A stretch of DNA of 64,000 bases from Actinomadura craniellae (GTDB lineage: Bacteria > Actinomycetota > Actinomycetes > Streptosporangiales > Streptosporangiaceae). Below, piece after piece: positions 1-7,573 of the stretch (positions within the stretch are counted from its first letter, which is position 1; every line of letters starts with the position of its first letter). The translations under genes were made by a program, and so were the position numbers. The notes beneath the pieces were generated by a model. It was not told the DNA's origin, searched no databases, and was given only the letters and a program-made list of their open reading frames with translations. The DNA is taken from NCBI RefSeq assembly GCF_003289645.1, contig NZ_QLYX01000006.1:1-64000 (forward strand). The letters run 5' to 3'.

Positions 1-8
1 TGGGGCAC

Positions 9-71
9 GAGGACCTCCTACGGGTGCGGAGTGGCTGTGTGGTAGCTCCACACCACACCTGGGAGGTCCTC
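9..71. repeat. Nested inverted repeat at left edge
   Basis: A perfect 10-base inverted repeat (GAGGACCTCC at 9-18 and GGAGGTCCTC at 62-71) encloses a second 6-base stem (GTGTGG 37-42 / CCACAC 48-53) with a 5-base loop. Bases 1-154 hold no convincing gene. A short open stretch ends at a TAG at 130-132 and could be the tail of something, but it is too short to identify. The structure could be a terminator for a gene left of the window or the edge of a mobile element; there is no T-run to decide. Confidence 0.45.
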
Positions 72-154
72 CCTATTTCAACAACATCCGGCCCGTGTCG
101 CCGTCACCAACGTCCATGAGCAGTACAGCTAGGCGGCCGAGTCAGGCGGTCGGG

Positions 155-880
155 CTAGGCCGCCAGGGTGGTGAGCACGCCGGGGACGTCGTCGACGACC
201 ATGGCGTCCACCCCGGCCGCGGCGTAGCCGGCGGCCTCCTCGGCGGTGGGGCACCAGGCCACCACCTCCAGCCCGGCCTGGTGGGCCACCTCGACGGTGT
301 GCTCCAGCGGGCGGAACCGCCAGTCGGCGCGCCCCAGCCCGGACGAGCCGGTGTGCATGCCGATCGCCTGGAGCCCCAGCCCGGCCGCCGCCGCGACACC
401 GTGCCAGATGGGGAAGCGCAGCCAGGTGAGCAGGCCCAGCGGCACTCCCGGCAGGTTCTCCTTGAGGTGCAGCAGCAGCGCCGGGTCGAACGAGGTCACC
501 AGCAGCCGCCGGCGGCGTGCTTCGGCGGCGAGCAGCGGCAGCAGCAGCGCCCCGGTCCGCCGGGACGGGGCGTCCACCGCGTCCTCCAGCACCGTCTTGA
601 CGTCGATGTCGAGCGCGACCTCGGGCGGTAGCGCGGCGAAGACGTCGGCCAGCCGGGGCAGCCCGCACTCGGCGGCCGTGCACTCGATCAGGAAGCCGCC
701 GTCGGGCGTGATCGGGTCGTGCCGGAGCACCAGGTCGTCGTCGGCGGTGCGCTGGACGTCGATCTCGACCCAGTCGATCCCGGCGTCGACGGCGGCCAGC
801 AGCGAGTCGATGGTGTTCTCGGCCCCGCCCGACCCCACACCCCGGTGACCGATCACGGCGGGCGTCGATTCGAAGATCAT
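155..880 (-). CDS. Glycerophosphodiester phosphodiesterase family protein (GDPD)
   Basis: A 241-residue cytosolic TIM-barrel phosphodiesterase of the GDPD/PI-PLC-like superfamily, which hydrolyses glycerophosphodiesters to glycerol phosphate and an alcohol. The N-terminus carries the signature HRG at about residue 10, followed by ENTIDSL and then EIDVQRTADDDLVLRHD, the metal- and substrate-binding segment of the family. Length is normal for a single-domain GDPD and there is no signal peptide. The ATG at 880 overlaps the stop of the upstream cytidylyltransferase gene by 4 bases (ATGA), so the two are probably translationally coupled. In this setting it may recycle polyol-phosphate or glycerophosphodiester by-products of the wall-polymer pathway; that role is inferred. 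The family assignment is firm, the substrate is not. Confidence 0.88.
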   Translation of the reverse strand: MIFESTPAVIGHRGVGSGGAENTIDSLLAAVDAGIDWVEIDVQRTADDDLVLRHDPITPDGGFLIECTAAECGLPRLADVFAALPPEVALDIDVKTVLEDAVDAPSRRTGALLLPLLAAEARRRRLLVTSFDPALLLHLKENLPGVPLGLLTWLRFPIWHGVAAAAGLGLQAIGMHTGSSGLGRADWRFRPLEHTVEVAHQAGLEVVAWCPTAEEAAGYAAAGVDAMVVDDVPGVLTTLAA

Positions 881-1581
881 GACTGTGCGCGCTCCCGGGC
901 CAGGTGCTCGGCGACGACCAGGTCGAGCGGGTGGGTGACCTTGAGGTTGTGCTCGCCGCCCTCGACCACCTGGATCGGCACCTCGGGCAGGTAGCGGTGC
1001 ACCACCCCGCAGTCGTCGGTGGCGGTGAAGCCCGCGTCGGCCCCGGCGAGTTCGTACGCCCGGCGGATGGTGCCCAGCCGGAACCCCTGCGGCGTCTGGA
1101 ACCGGCGCAGGGACTCGCGCGGCGGCATGGCCGCGACCACCGGCCCGGGGCCGACCGCGACGACCGTGTCGGAGACGGGCTGCGCGACCGCGACGGCCGC
1201 ACCGGTCTCCAGCGCGGCGAGGCAGCGGTCGACGATGCCGGGATCGACGAAGGGGCGGGCGGCGTCGTGGAACAGCACCCGCGCGTCGTCGGGCTCGCCG
1301 GCCAGCGCGGCCAGCGCGGCCAGCGTCGAGGCGGTGCGGGTGGCGCCGCCCTCGATCACCGCGCGGACGGAGCCGTACGGGGCGGCCACCCGCTCCGCCG
1401 CCGCCCGGTGCCCGGCCGCCATCACGACCAAGATCGAATTGATTCCGGGGTGGGCGTCGAAGGTCTCGATCGAGTACGCCAGAACCGGGCGGCCGCCCAC
1501 TTCCAGCAGCTGTTTGGGCAGCGTGGAGCCCATGCGCTGCCCCGTGCCCCCCGCCAGCACCACCGCCACCGTCGGTGTCAT
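877..1581 (-). CDS. IspD/TarI-family cytidylyltransferase
   Basis: A 234-residue nucleotidyltransferase that transfers CMP from CTP to a sugar- or polyol-phosphate. It begins with the glycine-rich AGGTGQRMG loop, followed by PKQLL (residues about 10-27). It keeps the FHDAARPF metal site and a C-terminal KVTHPLDL segment. Both IspD (methylerythritol phosphate) and TarI (ribitol 5-phosphate) have this architecture. The position beside CDP-alcohol phosphotransferases and a GDPD favours a polyol-phosphate such as ribitol phosphate, but IspD cannot be excluded without a genome-wide check for another ispD. The ATG at 1581 has a GGAGG six bases upstream. It is divergent from the CDP-alcohol phosphotransferase fusion at 1728, with 146 bases between them for both promoters. 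Confidence 0.82.
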   Translation of the reverse strand: MTPTVAVVLAGGTGQRMGSTLPKQLLEVGGRPVLAYSIETFDAHPGINSILVVMAAGHRAAAERVAAPYGSVRAVIEGGATRTASTLAALAALAGEPDDARVLFHDAARPFVDPGIVDRCLAALETGAAVAVAQPVSDTVVAVGPGPVVAAMPPRESLRRFQTPQGFRLGTIRRAYELAGADAGFTATDDCGVVHRYLPEVPIQVVEGGEHNLKVTHPLDLVVAEHLARERAQS

Positions 1582-1727
1582 CGCGCACCTCCGCTCGGGT
1601 CGTGGGCGGGGTCGAGTGGAACTTCTGTGCGAGTTCGAGCCGCTACGCTGTCGATGCGCCCGCGGTTCACATCCCGTCGTATGCGGTGCATTTTCCCTGT
1701 CCTGACCTTGGCGGAGGGCGTCGATCG

Positions 1728-3254
1728 ATGACTGTGGCCGTGGTGCTGGCTACCGAACGGGTCGGGGGGGAGGCCGAGGCGGGGCCGAGTACCGTGCTCC
1801 CGTACGGGGACTCCTCGGGCACGCCGACTCTCCTGCAGCGGTTGATCGACCAGTTGGTCTCGCTCAACGTACCCGACGTCCATGTCGTCACCCGGCCCGA
1901 TCTCGCCCCCCAGGTACGCAAGCGCGACTGCCCCGAGGGCGCCCCGGAGCCCGGCTTCACGGTGGTCGAATCCGACGACGTGGCCGGTGACCTGCGTGAG
2001 GTCGCCCGGCTGGCCCGGGCGGCGAAGGCGCCGCTGGTGATCCTGCACGGCGATCTGGTGGCCGGCGACGAGTTGCTGACCCGGCTGGTGTCCGATGCGA
2101 AGACCACCACCGCGGCGGTCGCCGCCGAGGGGACGGGCCCGCAGGTCCGGGTGCGCGGCGGCCGGGTCGAGTCGGCCGGCTCCGACCACCACGTGGTGAC
2201 CGCGCCGACCGGGGTCTTCCTCGGCCTGCTCCGGGTGGCCGCCGCCGACGCTCGCGCCCTGGCCGGCGCCGCCGACCGGCTGGCCGCCCTCGCCGGGACG
2301 CCCGGCACGGCGCTCGGCGGCGACGTGCCCGGCCTGCTGCTGGTCGGCCTGGCCCGCGCGGGCGTCCAGGTCGCGGCGCGCGACCGCGAGGTCCTGGCCG
2401 GCGCCCGGGCCCGCACCCCGGCCGAGGCGGCCGCGGCCCGGGCGGCGGTCGAGGCGGTGGACGAGGACCGGGCCCGGCTCGCCGCGGCGGTCAAGGGCAA
2501 CGACGGCTTCTTCACCACCTACGCGGTCAGCACCTACTCCTGGCGCATCGCCCGCCTGGCGGCCCGGCTCAGGCTGACGCCGAACATGGTCACGTCCATC
2601 TCGATGGGCGTGGCCGTGCTGGCGGCGGTGTGGTTCGCCGACGGCACCCGGGTGGGGATGCTGCTCGGCGCCCTGCTGCTCTACGTCGCCTTCGTCCTCG
2701 ACTGCGTGGACGGCCAGCTCGCCCGCTACACCCGCCAGTTCAGCACGCTCGGCGCCTGGCTGGACGCGACCTTCGACCGGGCCAAGGAGTACGTCGTGTA
2801 CGCCGGGCTGGCGGTGGGTTCCACCGCCGCGGCGACCACCAGCTCGGTCCACGCGGGCGACGTGTGGCCGCTGGCCGTGGCGGCCCTCGCGCTGCAGACC
2901 TGCCGGCACATGATCGACTTCGCGTTCGGCGCGTCCAAGCGCCGGATCGTGGCCCCGCTGCCGCAGACCCGGCCGCTGGACGAGCCGGGCGACGGCTTCG
3001 AGCCCGCCCCGCCCCGGCGGCGCCGCGGGCCGGCCGGCGTGGTCGTGGCGCTGTCCAACCGGACGGAGAAGATCCATGCGCTGCGCTGGGCCAAGAAGAT
3101 CATCATCCTGCCCATCGGCGAGCGGTTCGCGCTGATCTCGATCACCGCTGCGCTGTTCAACGCGAAGGTGACGTTCATCGCGCTGCTCGGCTGGGGCGGG
3201 CTTGCCGCCGCGTACACCCTCACCGGGCGGCTGCTGAGATCGCTGGGCCGATGA
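1728..3254 (+). CDS. Nucleotidyltransferase-like / CDP-alcohol phosphotransferase fusion
   Basis: A 508-residue two-part protein. Residues about 1-270 resemble a degenerate sugar-nucleotidyltransferase fold (AVVLATERVGG start, STVLPYGD). The C-terminal half is a membrane CDP-alcohol phosphotransferase with the complete signature D325-x2-D328-G329-x2-A332-R333-x8-G342-x3-D346-x3-D350, followed by several hydrophobic segments. Such enzymes displace CMP from a CDP-alcohol with an acceptor hydroxyl or phosphate at the membrane. The fusion resembles bifunctional inositol-phosphate cytidylyltransferase/synthase enzymes, but the N-terminal loop lacks the canonical GxGxR, so that half may be inactive. 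The start is the ATG at 1728, placed 9 bases after GGAGGG; the open frame further upstream has no ribosome site. It heads a tight co-directional block to 7469. Confidence 0.85.
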   Translation: MTVAVVLATERVGGEAEAGPSTVLPYGDSSGTPTLLQRLIDQLVSLNVPDVHVVTRPDLAPQVRKRDCPEGAPEPGFTVVESDDVAGDLREVARLARAAKAPLVILHGDLVAGDELLTRLVSDAKTTTAAVAAEGTGPQVRVRGGRVESAGSDHHVVTAPTGVFLGLLRVAAADARALAGAADRLAALAGTPGTALGGDVPGLLLVGLARAGVQVAARDREVLAGARARTPAEAAAARAAVEAVDEDRARLAAAVKGNDGFFTTYAVSTYSWRIARLAARLRLTPNMVTSISMGVAVLAAVWFADGTRVGMLLGALLLYVAFVLDCVDGQLARYTRQFSTLGAWLDATFDRAKEYVVYAGLAVGSTAAATTSSVHAGDVWPLAVAALALQTCRHMIDFAFGASKRRIVAPLPQTRPLDEPGDGFEPAPPRRRRGPAGVVVALSNRTEKIHALRWAKKIIILPIGERFALISITAALFNAKVTFIALLGWGGLAAAYTLTGRLLRSLGR

Positions 3255-3288
3255 CCCCGGCACCCCGAGAGCGAGCGAAGGACCAGTA

Positions 3289-3972
3289 ATGCACGTGCTG
3301 CCCGGCGGGAGCGTACCCGCCGCGCCGCGCCGGCCGTCCATCGACGACCAGCAGGTGGCGTACCACACCCGGCGGTTGCAGGCCTACCGCGACGACGGCC
3401 CGATCTGCGTGGCCCTGGGGCGGCTGGCGCGCGGGCAGCTGCCGCCGCTGCCGGGGGTGCTGGTCGCCGCGGTGACCGTCACCGTCCTGCTGATGAGCGG
3501 AGTGGGCGAGCAGAGCAGCCCCGCCCTGTTCGCACCGGTGGTCGTGCTGCTGCTGACCGGCCCGGCCGCAACCCATCGGCATGATGGCCGTATCGACTGG
3601 GTTGTCCCTCCGTTCATCCGGGCGATCGAGTATGGTTACCTGGCTGTACTGGGGTTCGCGCACGGCGTCTCCGCACCGCTGGTCTACGGGCTGATCGCGG
3701 TGCTCGCGTACCACCACTACGACACGGTGTACCGCACGCGCCAGCGGCTCTGGCCGCGGGAGTGGGTCTTCCGGGCCGGGCTCGGCTGGGAGGGGCGGAT
3801 GCTCCTCGTGGCGTTCGCCGCCCTCGTCGGAGCGCTGCCGTTCGCGTACGCCGTGCTCGCGGTCTACCTCGGCGTGCTGTTCGGCGTGGAGAGCGTGACC
3901 ACCTGGACCCGGACCGGACGCGGGAGCGGCGTCATGGTCGACCTGGAGGCTGAGGAGGAGGCCGGATCATGA
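3289..3972 (+). CDS. Conserved polytopic membrane protein (possibly DUF5941-like)
   Basis: A 227-residue protein with about four hydrophobic segments (residues roughly 55-75, 80-95, 110-140 and 165-195) and conserved-looking polar patches HHYDTVYR and PREWVFRAGLGWEG. I associate this combination with the actinobacterial DUF5941 domain, which occurs with CDP-alcohol phosphotransferase proteins; this is from memory and not certain. It begins 34 bases after the fusion gene, with AAGGA seven bases before the ATG. Its stop overlaps the next ATG by 4 bases. It probably acts with the neighbouring phosphotransferase at the membrane. No catalytic residues can be named. Confidence 0.72.
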   Translation: MHVLPGGSVPAAPRRPSIDDQQVAYHTRRLQAYRDDGPICVALGRLARGQLPPLPGVLVAAVTVTVLLMSGVGEQSSPALFAPVVVLLLTGPAATHRHDGRIDWVVPPFIRAIEYGYLAVLGFAHGVSAPLVYGLIAVLAYHHYDTVYRTRQRLWPREWVFRAGLGWEGRMLLVAFAALVGALPFAYAVLAVYLGVLFGVESVTTWTRTGRGSGVMVDLEAEEEAGS

Positions 3973-4700
3973 TCGGTATGGTGCTCGCGGCAGGCGCGGG
4001 CCGACGGCTGCGGCCGTACACGGACACGCTGCCCAAAGCGCTGGTGCCGGTGGACGGCGACACGACGATCCTCGACATCGCGCTGCGCAACCTGGCCGAG
4101 GTCGGGCTGACCGACGTCGTCATCGTCGTCGGCTACCGTGCCGAGGCCGTCGAGACGCGGCAGGCGGCGCTGGAGGCGCGGTACGGCGTCTCGATCACCC
4201 TCGTGCACAACGACAAGGCCGAGGAGTGGAACAACGCCTACTCGATGTGGCTCGCCCGCGACCACTTCGCCGAGGGCGTCCTCATGGTCAACGGCGACAC
4301 CGTCCACCCGGTGAGCGTCGAGAAGACGCTGCTGGCCGCGCGGGGCCCGGACCTCCTGCTGGCGGTCGACGACGTCAAGAGCCTGGCCGACGAGGAAATG
4401 AAGGTCACCCTCGACGAGGCCGGCCACCTGCGGCGCATCACCAAGCTGATGGACCCCGCGCAGGCGTACGGCGAGTACATCGGTGCGACGCTCATCGAGC
4501 CAGCCGCCGCCGCCCCGCTGGCCGACGCGCTGCGGGCCACCTGGGAGGGGAACCCCGACCTCTACTACGAGGACGGCTACCAGGAGCTGGTGAACCGCGG
4601 CGGGACGGTCGCGGTGGCCCCGATCGGCGCCGTCGACTGGGTCGAGGTCGACAACCACGACGACCTGGAGAAGGCCCGCCGGATAGCCAAGGGCTACTGA
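3969..4700 (+). CDS. LicC-like sugar/polyol-phosphate nucleotidyltransferase
   Basis: A 243-residue GT-A-fold nucleotidyltransferase. The N-terminal LAAGAGRRLRPYTDTLPKA segment is the NTP-binding loop with its conserved Lys, and VNGDT near residue 103 supplies a metal-binding Asp. The pattern NNAYSMWLA is typical of the phosphocholine/inositol-phosphate cytidylyltransferase branch. It would make a CDP- (or NDP-) activated alcohol for the CDP-alcohol phosphotransferases on both sides. It overlaps the previous gene by 4 bases, and a glycerol-1-phosphate dehydrogenase-like gene follows three bases later. Together these suggest polyol phosphate formation, activation and transfer in one operon. 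The alcohol (glycerol, inositol or choline phosphate) cannot be told from sequence alone. Confidence 0.85.
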   Translation: MIGMVLAAGAGRRLRPYTDTLPKALVPVDGDTTILDIALRNLAEVGLTDVVIVVGYRAEAVETRQAALEARYGVSITLVHNDKAEEWNNAYSMWLARDHFAEGVLMVNGDTVHPVSVEKTLLAARGPDLLLAVDDVKSLADEEMKVTLDEAGHLRRITKLMDPAQAYGEYIGATLIEPAAAAPLADALRATWEGNPDLYYEDGYQELVNRGGTVAVAPIGAVDWVEVDNHDDLEKARRIAKGY

Positions 4701-4703
4701 CCC

Positions 4704-5777
4704 ATGCCCCTGCTCACCAGGATGCTCACCGCGCCCCTGTCCATCGACGTCCGGCGCGGCGCCATCGCCGGCCTCGGCGAGCTGCTGGCCGACCGCCGGA
4801 TCGCCACCGAGGGCAGGGTCGCCGTCGCGGTCGGCCCCGGCCAGGGCGACGCGATCATCGAGCACATCACCCCCACCCTCGGCCTCGCCGACGTCTTCAA
4901 GGTGCCCGGCGGCACGGTCGACGCGGCCGTCCACCTCAGCTCCAACCTGCGCGCCGGGTCGTACGAGGCGCTGGTCGGCATCGGCGGCGGCAAGACGATC
5001 GACGCCACCAAGTACGCGGCGACGCTGGCCGGCATCCCCATGGTGTCCGTCGCCACCAACCTCTCCCACGACGGCATCTGCTCCCCGGTGGCCTCGCTGG
5101 AGCACGACAAGGGCAAGGGCTCGTTCGGGGTCGCCCTGCCGATCGCGATGGTCGTGGACCTCGACTACGTGCGGGCCGCACCCGAGCGGCTGGTGCGTTC
5201 CGGGGTGGGCGACGTGCTGAGCAACCTGTCGGCCATCGACGACTGGGAGTTGTCGCACGCCAAGCAGGGCGACCCCATCGACCGGCTGGCGGTGACCGTC
5301 TCGCGGATGGCCGCCGAGGCGGTGCTCGGGCAGCGCGACTCGATCGAGGCCGACGGGTTCCTGACCGTCCTGGCCGAGGCGCTGGTGCTGTCGGGCATGG
5401 CGATGTCGTTCGCCGGCTCGTCCCGCCCGTGCAGCGGCGGCGACCACGAGATCCTGCACGCGATCGACCAGCTGTTCCCCGGTACCGCCAACCACGGTGA
5501 GCTGGCCGGGCTGGGCGCGCTGTTCTGCATGCACCTGCGGACGCGGTTCCTGGGCGAGGACCCCGGCCGGGCCGAGGCCGTCGCCGAGTCCCTGTCCCGG
5601 CACGGCCTGCCGATGCTGCCGGGCGACGTCGGGCTCACTGAGGAGCAGTTCGCGCAGGCCGTGGTGTTCGGGCCGCAGACCCGGCCCGGCCGTTACACGA
5701 TCTTGGAACATCTCGGCCTCGGCGAGGGCGCGGCCCTCAAGGCGGTGGGAGAGTATGTCCAGTCCTACGGACGCTGA
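4704..5777 (+). CDS. Glycerol-1-phosphate dehydrogenase-like (iron-containing alcohol dehydrogenase family)
   Basis: A 357-residue Rossmann-plus-helical dehydrogenase of the EgsA/AraM branch, which reduces dihydroxyacetone phosphate to sn-glycerol 1-phosphate with NAD(P)H. The nucleotide loop GIGGGKTIDATKYAA lies near residue 93. The SHDG motif near 115 and the metal-ligand stretch GGDHEILHAID plus NHGELAGLG around 250-275 fit the family. Related enzymes also use other keto-phosphates, so a different polyol phosphate is possible. The ATG at 4704 follows an AAGGG site inside the end of the previous gene. The 3' end overlaps the next coding region by 23 bases. In this operon it plausibly supplies the polyol phosphate activated by the upstream nucleotidyltransferase. 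Confidence 0.85.
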   Translation: MPLLTRMLTAPLSIDVRRGAIAGLGELLADRRIATEGRVAVAVGPGQGDAIIEHITPTLGLADVFKVPGGTVDAAVHLSSNLRAGSYEALVGIGGGKTIDATKYAATLAGIPMVSVATNLSHDGICSPVASLEHDKGKGSFGVALPIAMVVDLDYVRAAPERLVRSGVGDVLSNLSAIDDWELSHAKQGDPIDRLAVTVSRMAAEAVLGQRDSIEADGFLTVLAEALVLSGMAMSFAGSSRPCSGGDHEILHAIDQLFPGTANHGELAGLGALFCMHLRTRFLGEDPGRAEAVAESLSRHGLPMLPGDVGLTEEQFAQAVVFGPQTRPGRYTILEHLGLGEGAALKAVGEYVQSYGR

Positions 5778-6582
5778 GACGAGCCGGCCGTCCCGGCGGG
5801 CGGCCACCGTCGCTGACGTGCGCGCCGGCGGGCAGCCGCCCGGCCTCAAGGAGCGCCGCAACGAGGAGCACTGGGCCGGCCGGCTGTACATGCGGTCGCT
5901 GTCGCCCTATTTCTCCTGGTTCTTCCTGCGACTGGGGTTCACCCCCAACCAGCTCACCTACCTGATGATCGTCTGCGGGATGCTCGCGGGCCTGGTGGTG
6001 GCGCTGCCGGTGGGCGGGGTGTGGACGGCGCTCGGCGGGGCGGTGCTCATCCAGGCGTACCTGCTGCTCGACTGCTCCGACGGCGAGGTCGCCCGGTACA
6101 CCGGGCAGACGTCCGTCGCCGGGGTCTTCCTCGACCGGATCGGCCACTACCTGTCCGAGGTGGCGCTGCTGATCGGTCTCGGTGTGCGGGCCCAGGCCGC
6201 CTGGGAGTCGGGCGGTTACGTCGAGCTGGGGCTGCTGGCCGCGCTCGGCGCCGCCCTGATCAAGGCCGAGACCGACAACGTGGTGGTGGCCCGGGCCAAG
6301 TCCGGGCTGCCCGCCGACCCGACGGGCGGCGACCGGGCGCTGCGGCCCCGCTCCACCGGGCTGGCGCTGGCCCGGCAGGCCGTGGCGATGCTGCGGTTCC
6401 ACCGGATCATCGGCGCGGTCGAGCTGTCGCTGCTGATCCTCGCCGCCGCCGTGCTCGACGCCCTGGTGGGCGGCCACACCCCCGTGGCCACCCGGGTGCT
6501 CGCGGTCGCGGTCGCCGCCGTGGCCGTCGTCCAGACCGCGCTCCACCTCGTCAGCATCCTCGCCTCGCGGAGGCTGAAGTGA
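5755..6582 (+). CDS. CDP-alcohol phosphotransferase with Asp-to-His change in the signature
   Basis: A 275-residue integral membrane enzyme with about five or six hydrophobic segments. The signature begins at D106 (DCSDGEVARYTGQ) and continues through G123 and D127. The last aspartate, usually the catalytic base, is replaced by H131 (LDRIGHYLSE). The rest of the metal site is intact. The reaction expected for the family is transfer of a phospho-alcohol from a CDP-alcohol to an acceptor at the membrane. The ATG at 5755 lies inside the end of the dehydrogenase gene (23-base overlap) and is preceded by GGGAG. The stop overlaps the next GTG (GTGA). The His substitution could mark a subfamily or altered chemistry. 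Confidence 0.85.
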   Translation: MSSPTDAETSRPSRRAATVADVRAGGQPPGLKERRNEEHWAGRLYMRSLSPYFSWFFLRLGFTPNQLTYLMIVCGMLAGLVVALPVGGVWTALGGAVLIQAYLLLDCSDGEVARYTGQTSVAGVFLDRIGHYLSEVALLIGLGVRAQAAWESGGYVELGLLAALGAALIKAETDNVVVARAKSGLPADPTGGDRALRPRSTGLALARQAVAMLRFHRIIGAVELSLLILAAAVLDALVGGHTPVATRVLAVAVAAVAVVQTALHLVSILASRRLK

Positions 6583-7469
6583 CCCCTGGCCTGCTCTCGG
6601 TCGTCGTGCTCACCATGGGCAACCGGCCCGTGGAACTGGAGCGGGCGGTGCGCAGCGCGCTGGAGCAGGAGCACGTGGACGTCGAGGTGGTGCTCGTCGG
6701 GAACGGGACGGACCCGGTCGGCGACGCCGCCGCCAAGCCGCCGTTCGACGACCCGCGGGTGAAGACGCTGGCGCTGCCCCGCAACGTGGGGATCCCCGCC
6801 GGACGCAACCAGGGGGTGGCGGCGTCCTCGGGCGAGCTGATCCTGTTCCTGGACGACGACGGCTGGTACCGCTCGCCGCGGCTCGGCACGCACCTGCGCG
6901 ACCGGTTCGCCGCCGACCCCCGGCTGGGGATCATCTCGTTCCGGGTGCGGGACCCCGAGGGCGGCCGGGGCGAGCGCCGGCACGTCCCCCGGCTGCGGGC
7001 GGGCGACCCCGAGCGCTCCTCGGAGGTGACCACCTTCCTGGGCGGGGCGTGCGCGGTCCGCCGGGCGGCGTGGGACGCGGCCGGCGGGCTGCCGGAGGAC
7101 TTCTTCTACGCGCACGAGGAGACCGACCTGGCCTGGCAGGCGTTGAACGCCGGGTACCGGATCCTCTACGACGCCTCGGCGGTCATGTACCACCCGGCGG
7201 TGCTGCCCACCCGGCACGACATGTTCTACCGCTACAACGCGCGCAACCGGGTCTGGCTGGCCCGCCGCAACCTGCCGTGGCCGCTGGCGCTGACCTACCT
7301 GGCGGTGTGGATGACGATGACGGTGCTGCGCGAGCGCCGCCCCCGGGCCCTCAAGCCGTGGTTCAAGGGCTTCGCCGAGGGCTGGCGCAAACCGGCCGGG
7401 CCCCGCCGCCCCATCTCCTGGGGCACCGTCTGGCGGATGACCCGCACGGGCCGCCCTCCCATCATCTGA
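6579..7469 (+). CDS. GT2-family glycosyltransferase
   Basis: A 296-residue GT-A glycosyltransferase. It has the N-terminal SVVVLTMGNRP strand-loop, the nucleotide-binding VLVGNGT, the metal-binding LFLDDDGW near residue 90, the acceptor-site GGACAVRRAAWD, and EETDLAWQ, the usual catalytic ED-like segment. A hydrophobic stretch follows at about residue 235-250. It is a rhamnosyltransferase-like architecture acting on the cytoplasmic face. The start is a GTG at 6579 overlapping the previous stop (GTGA), with GGAGG five bases upstream. It is the last gene of the first glycopolymer block, and donor and acceptor are unknown. Confidence 0.88.
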   Translation: MTPGLLSVVVLTMGNRPVELERAVRSALEQEHVDVEVVLVGNGTDPVGDAAAKPPFDDPRVKTLALPRNVGIPAGRNQGVAASSGELILFLDDDGWYRSPRLGTHLRDRFAADPRLGIISFRVRDPEGGRGERRHVPRLRAGDPERSSEVTTFLGGACAVRRAAWDAAGGLPEDFFYAHEETDLAWQALNAGYRILYDASAVMYHPAVLPTRHDMFYRYNARNRVWLARRNLPWPLALTYLAVWMTMTVLRERRPRALKPWFKGFAEGWRKPAGPRRPISWGTVWRMTRTGRPPII

Positions 7470-7573
7470 CCGCGGCTGTCTAGTACGAAAGCTGAGATTT
7501 TCTCTCTAGAACCGCGCTCTGAATTCCCTGACGATCGGTGGGCCGATCCCACCCCCCGATCGCAGGGAGCCCC

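Noticed and set aside
877-1581. Calling this gene ispD outright
   Set aside because: The sequence fits both IspD and TarI. The neighbours favour a polyol phosphate substrate, so a gene name would overstate what can be seen.
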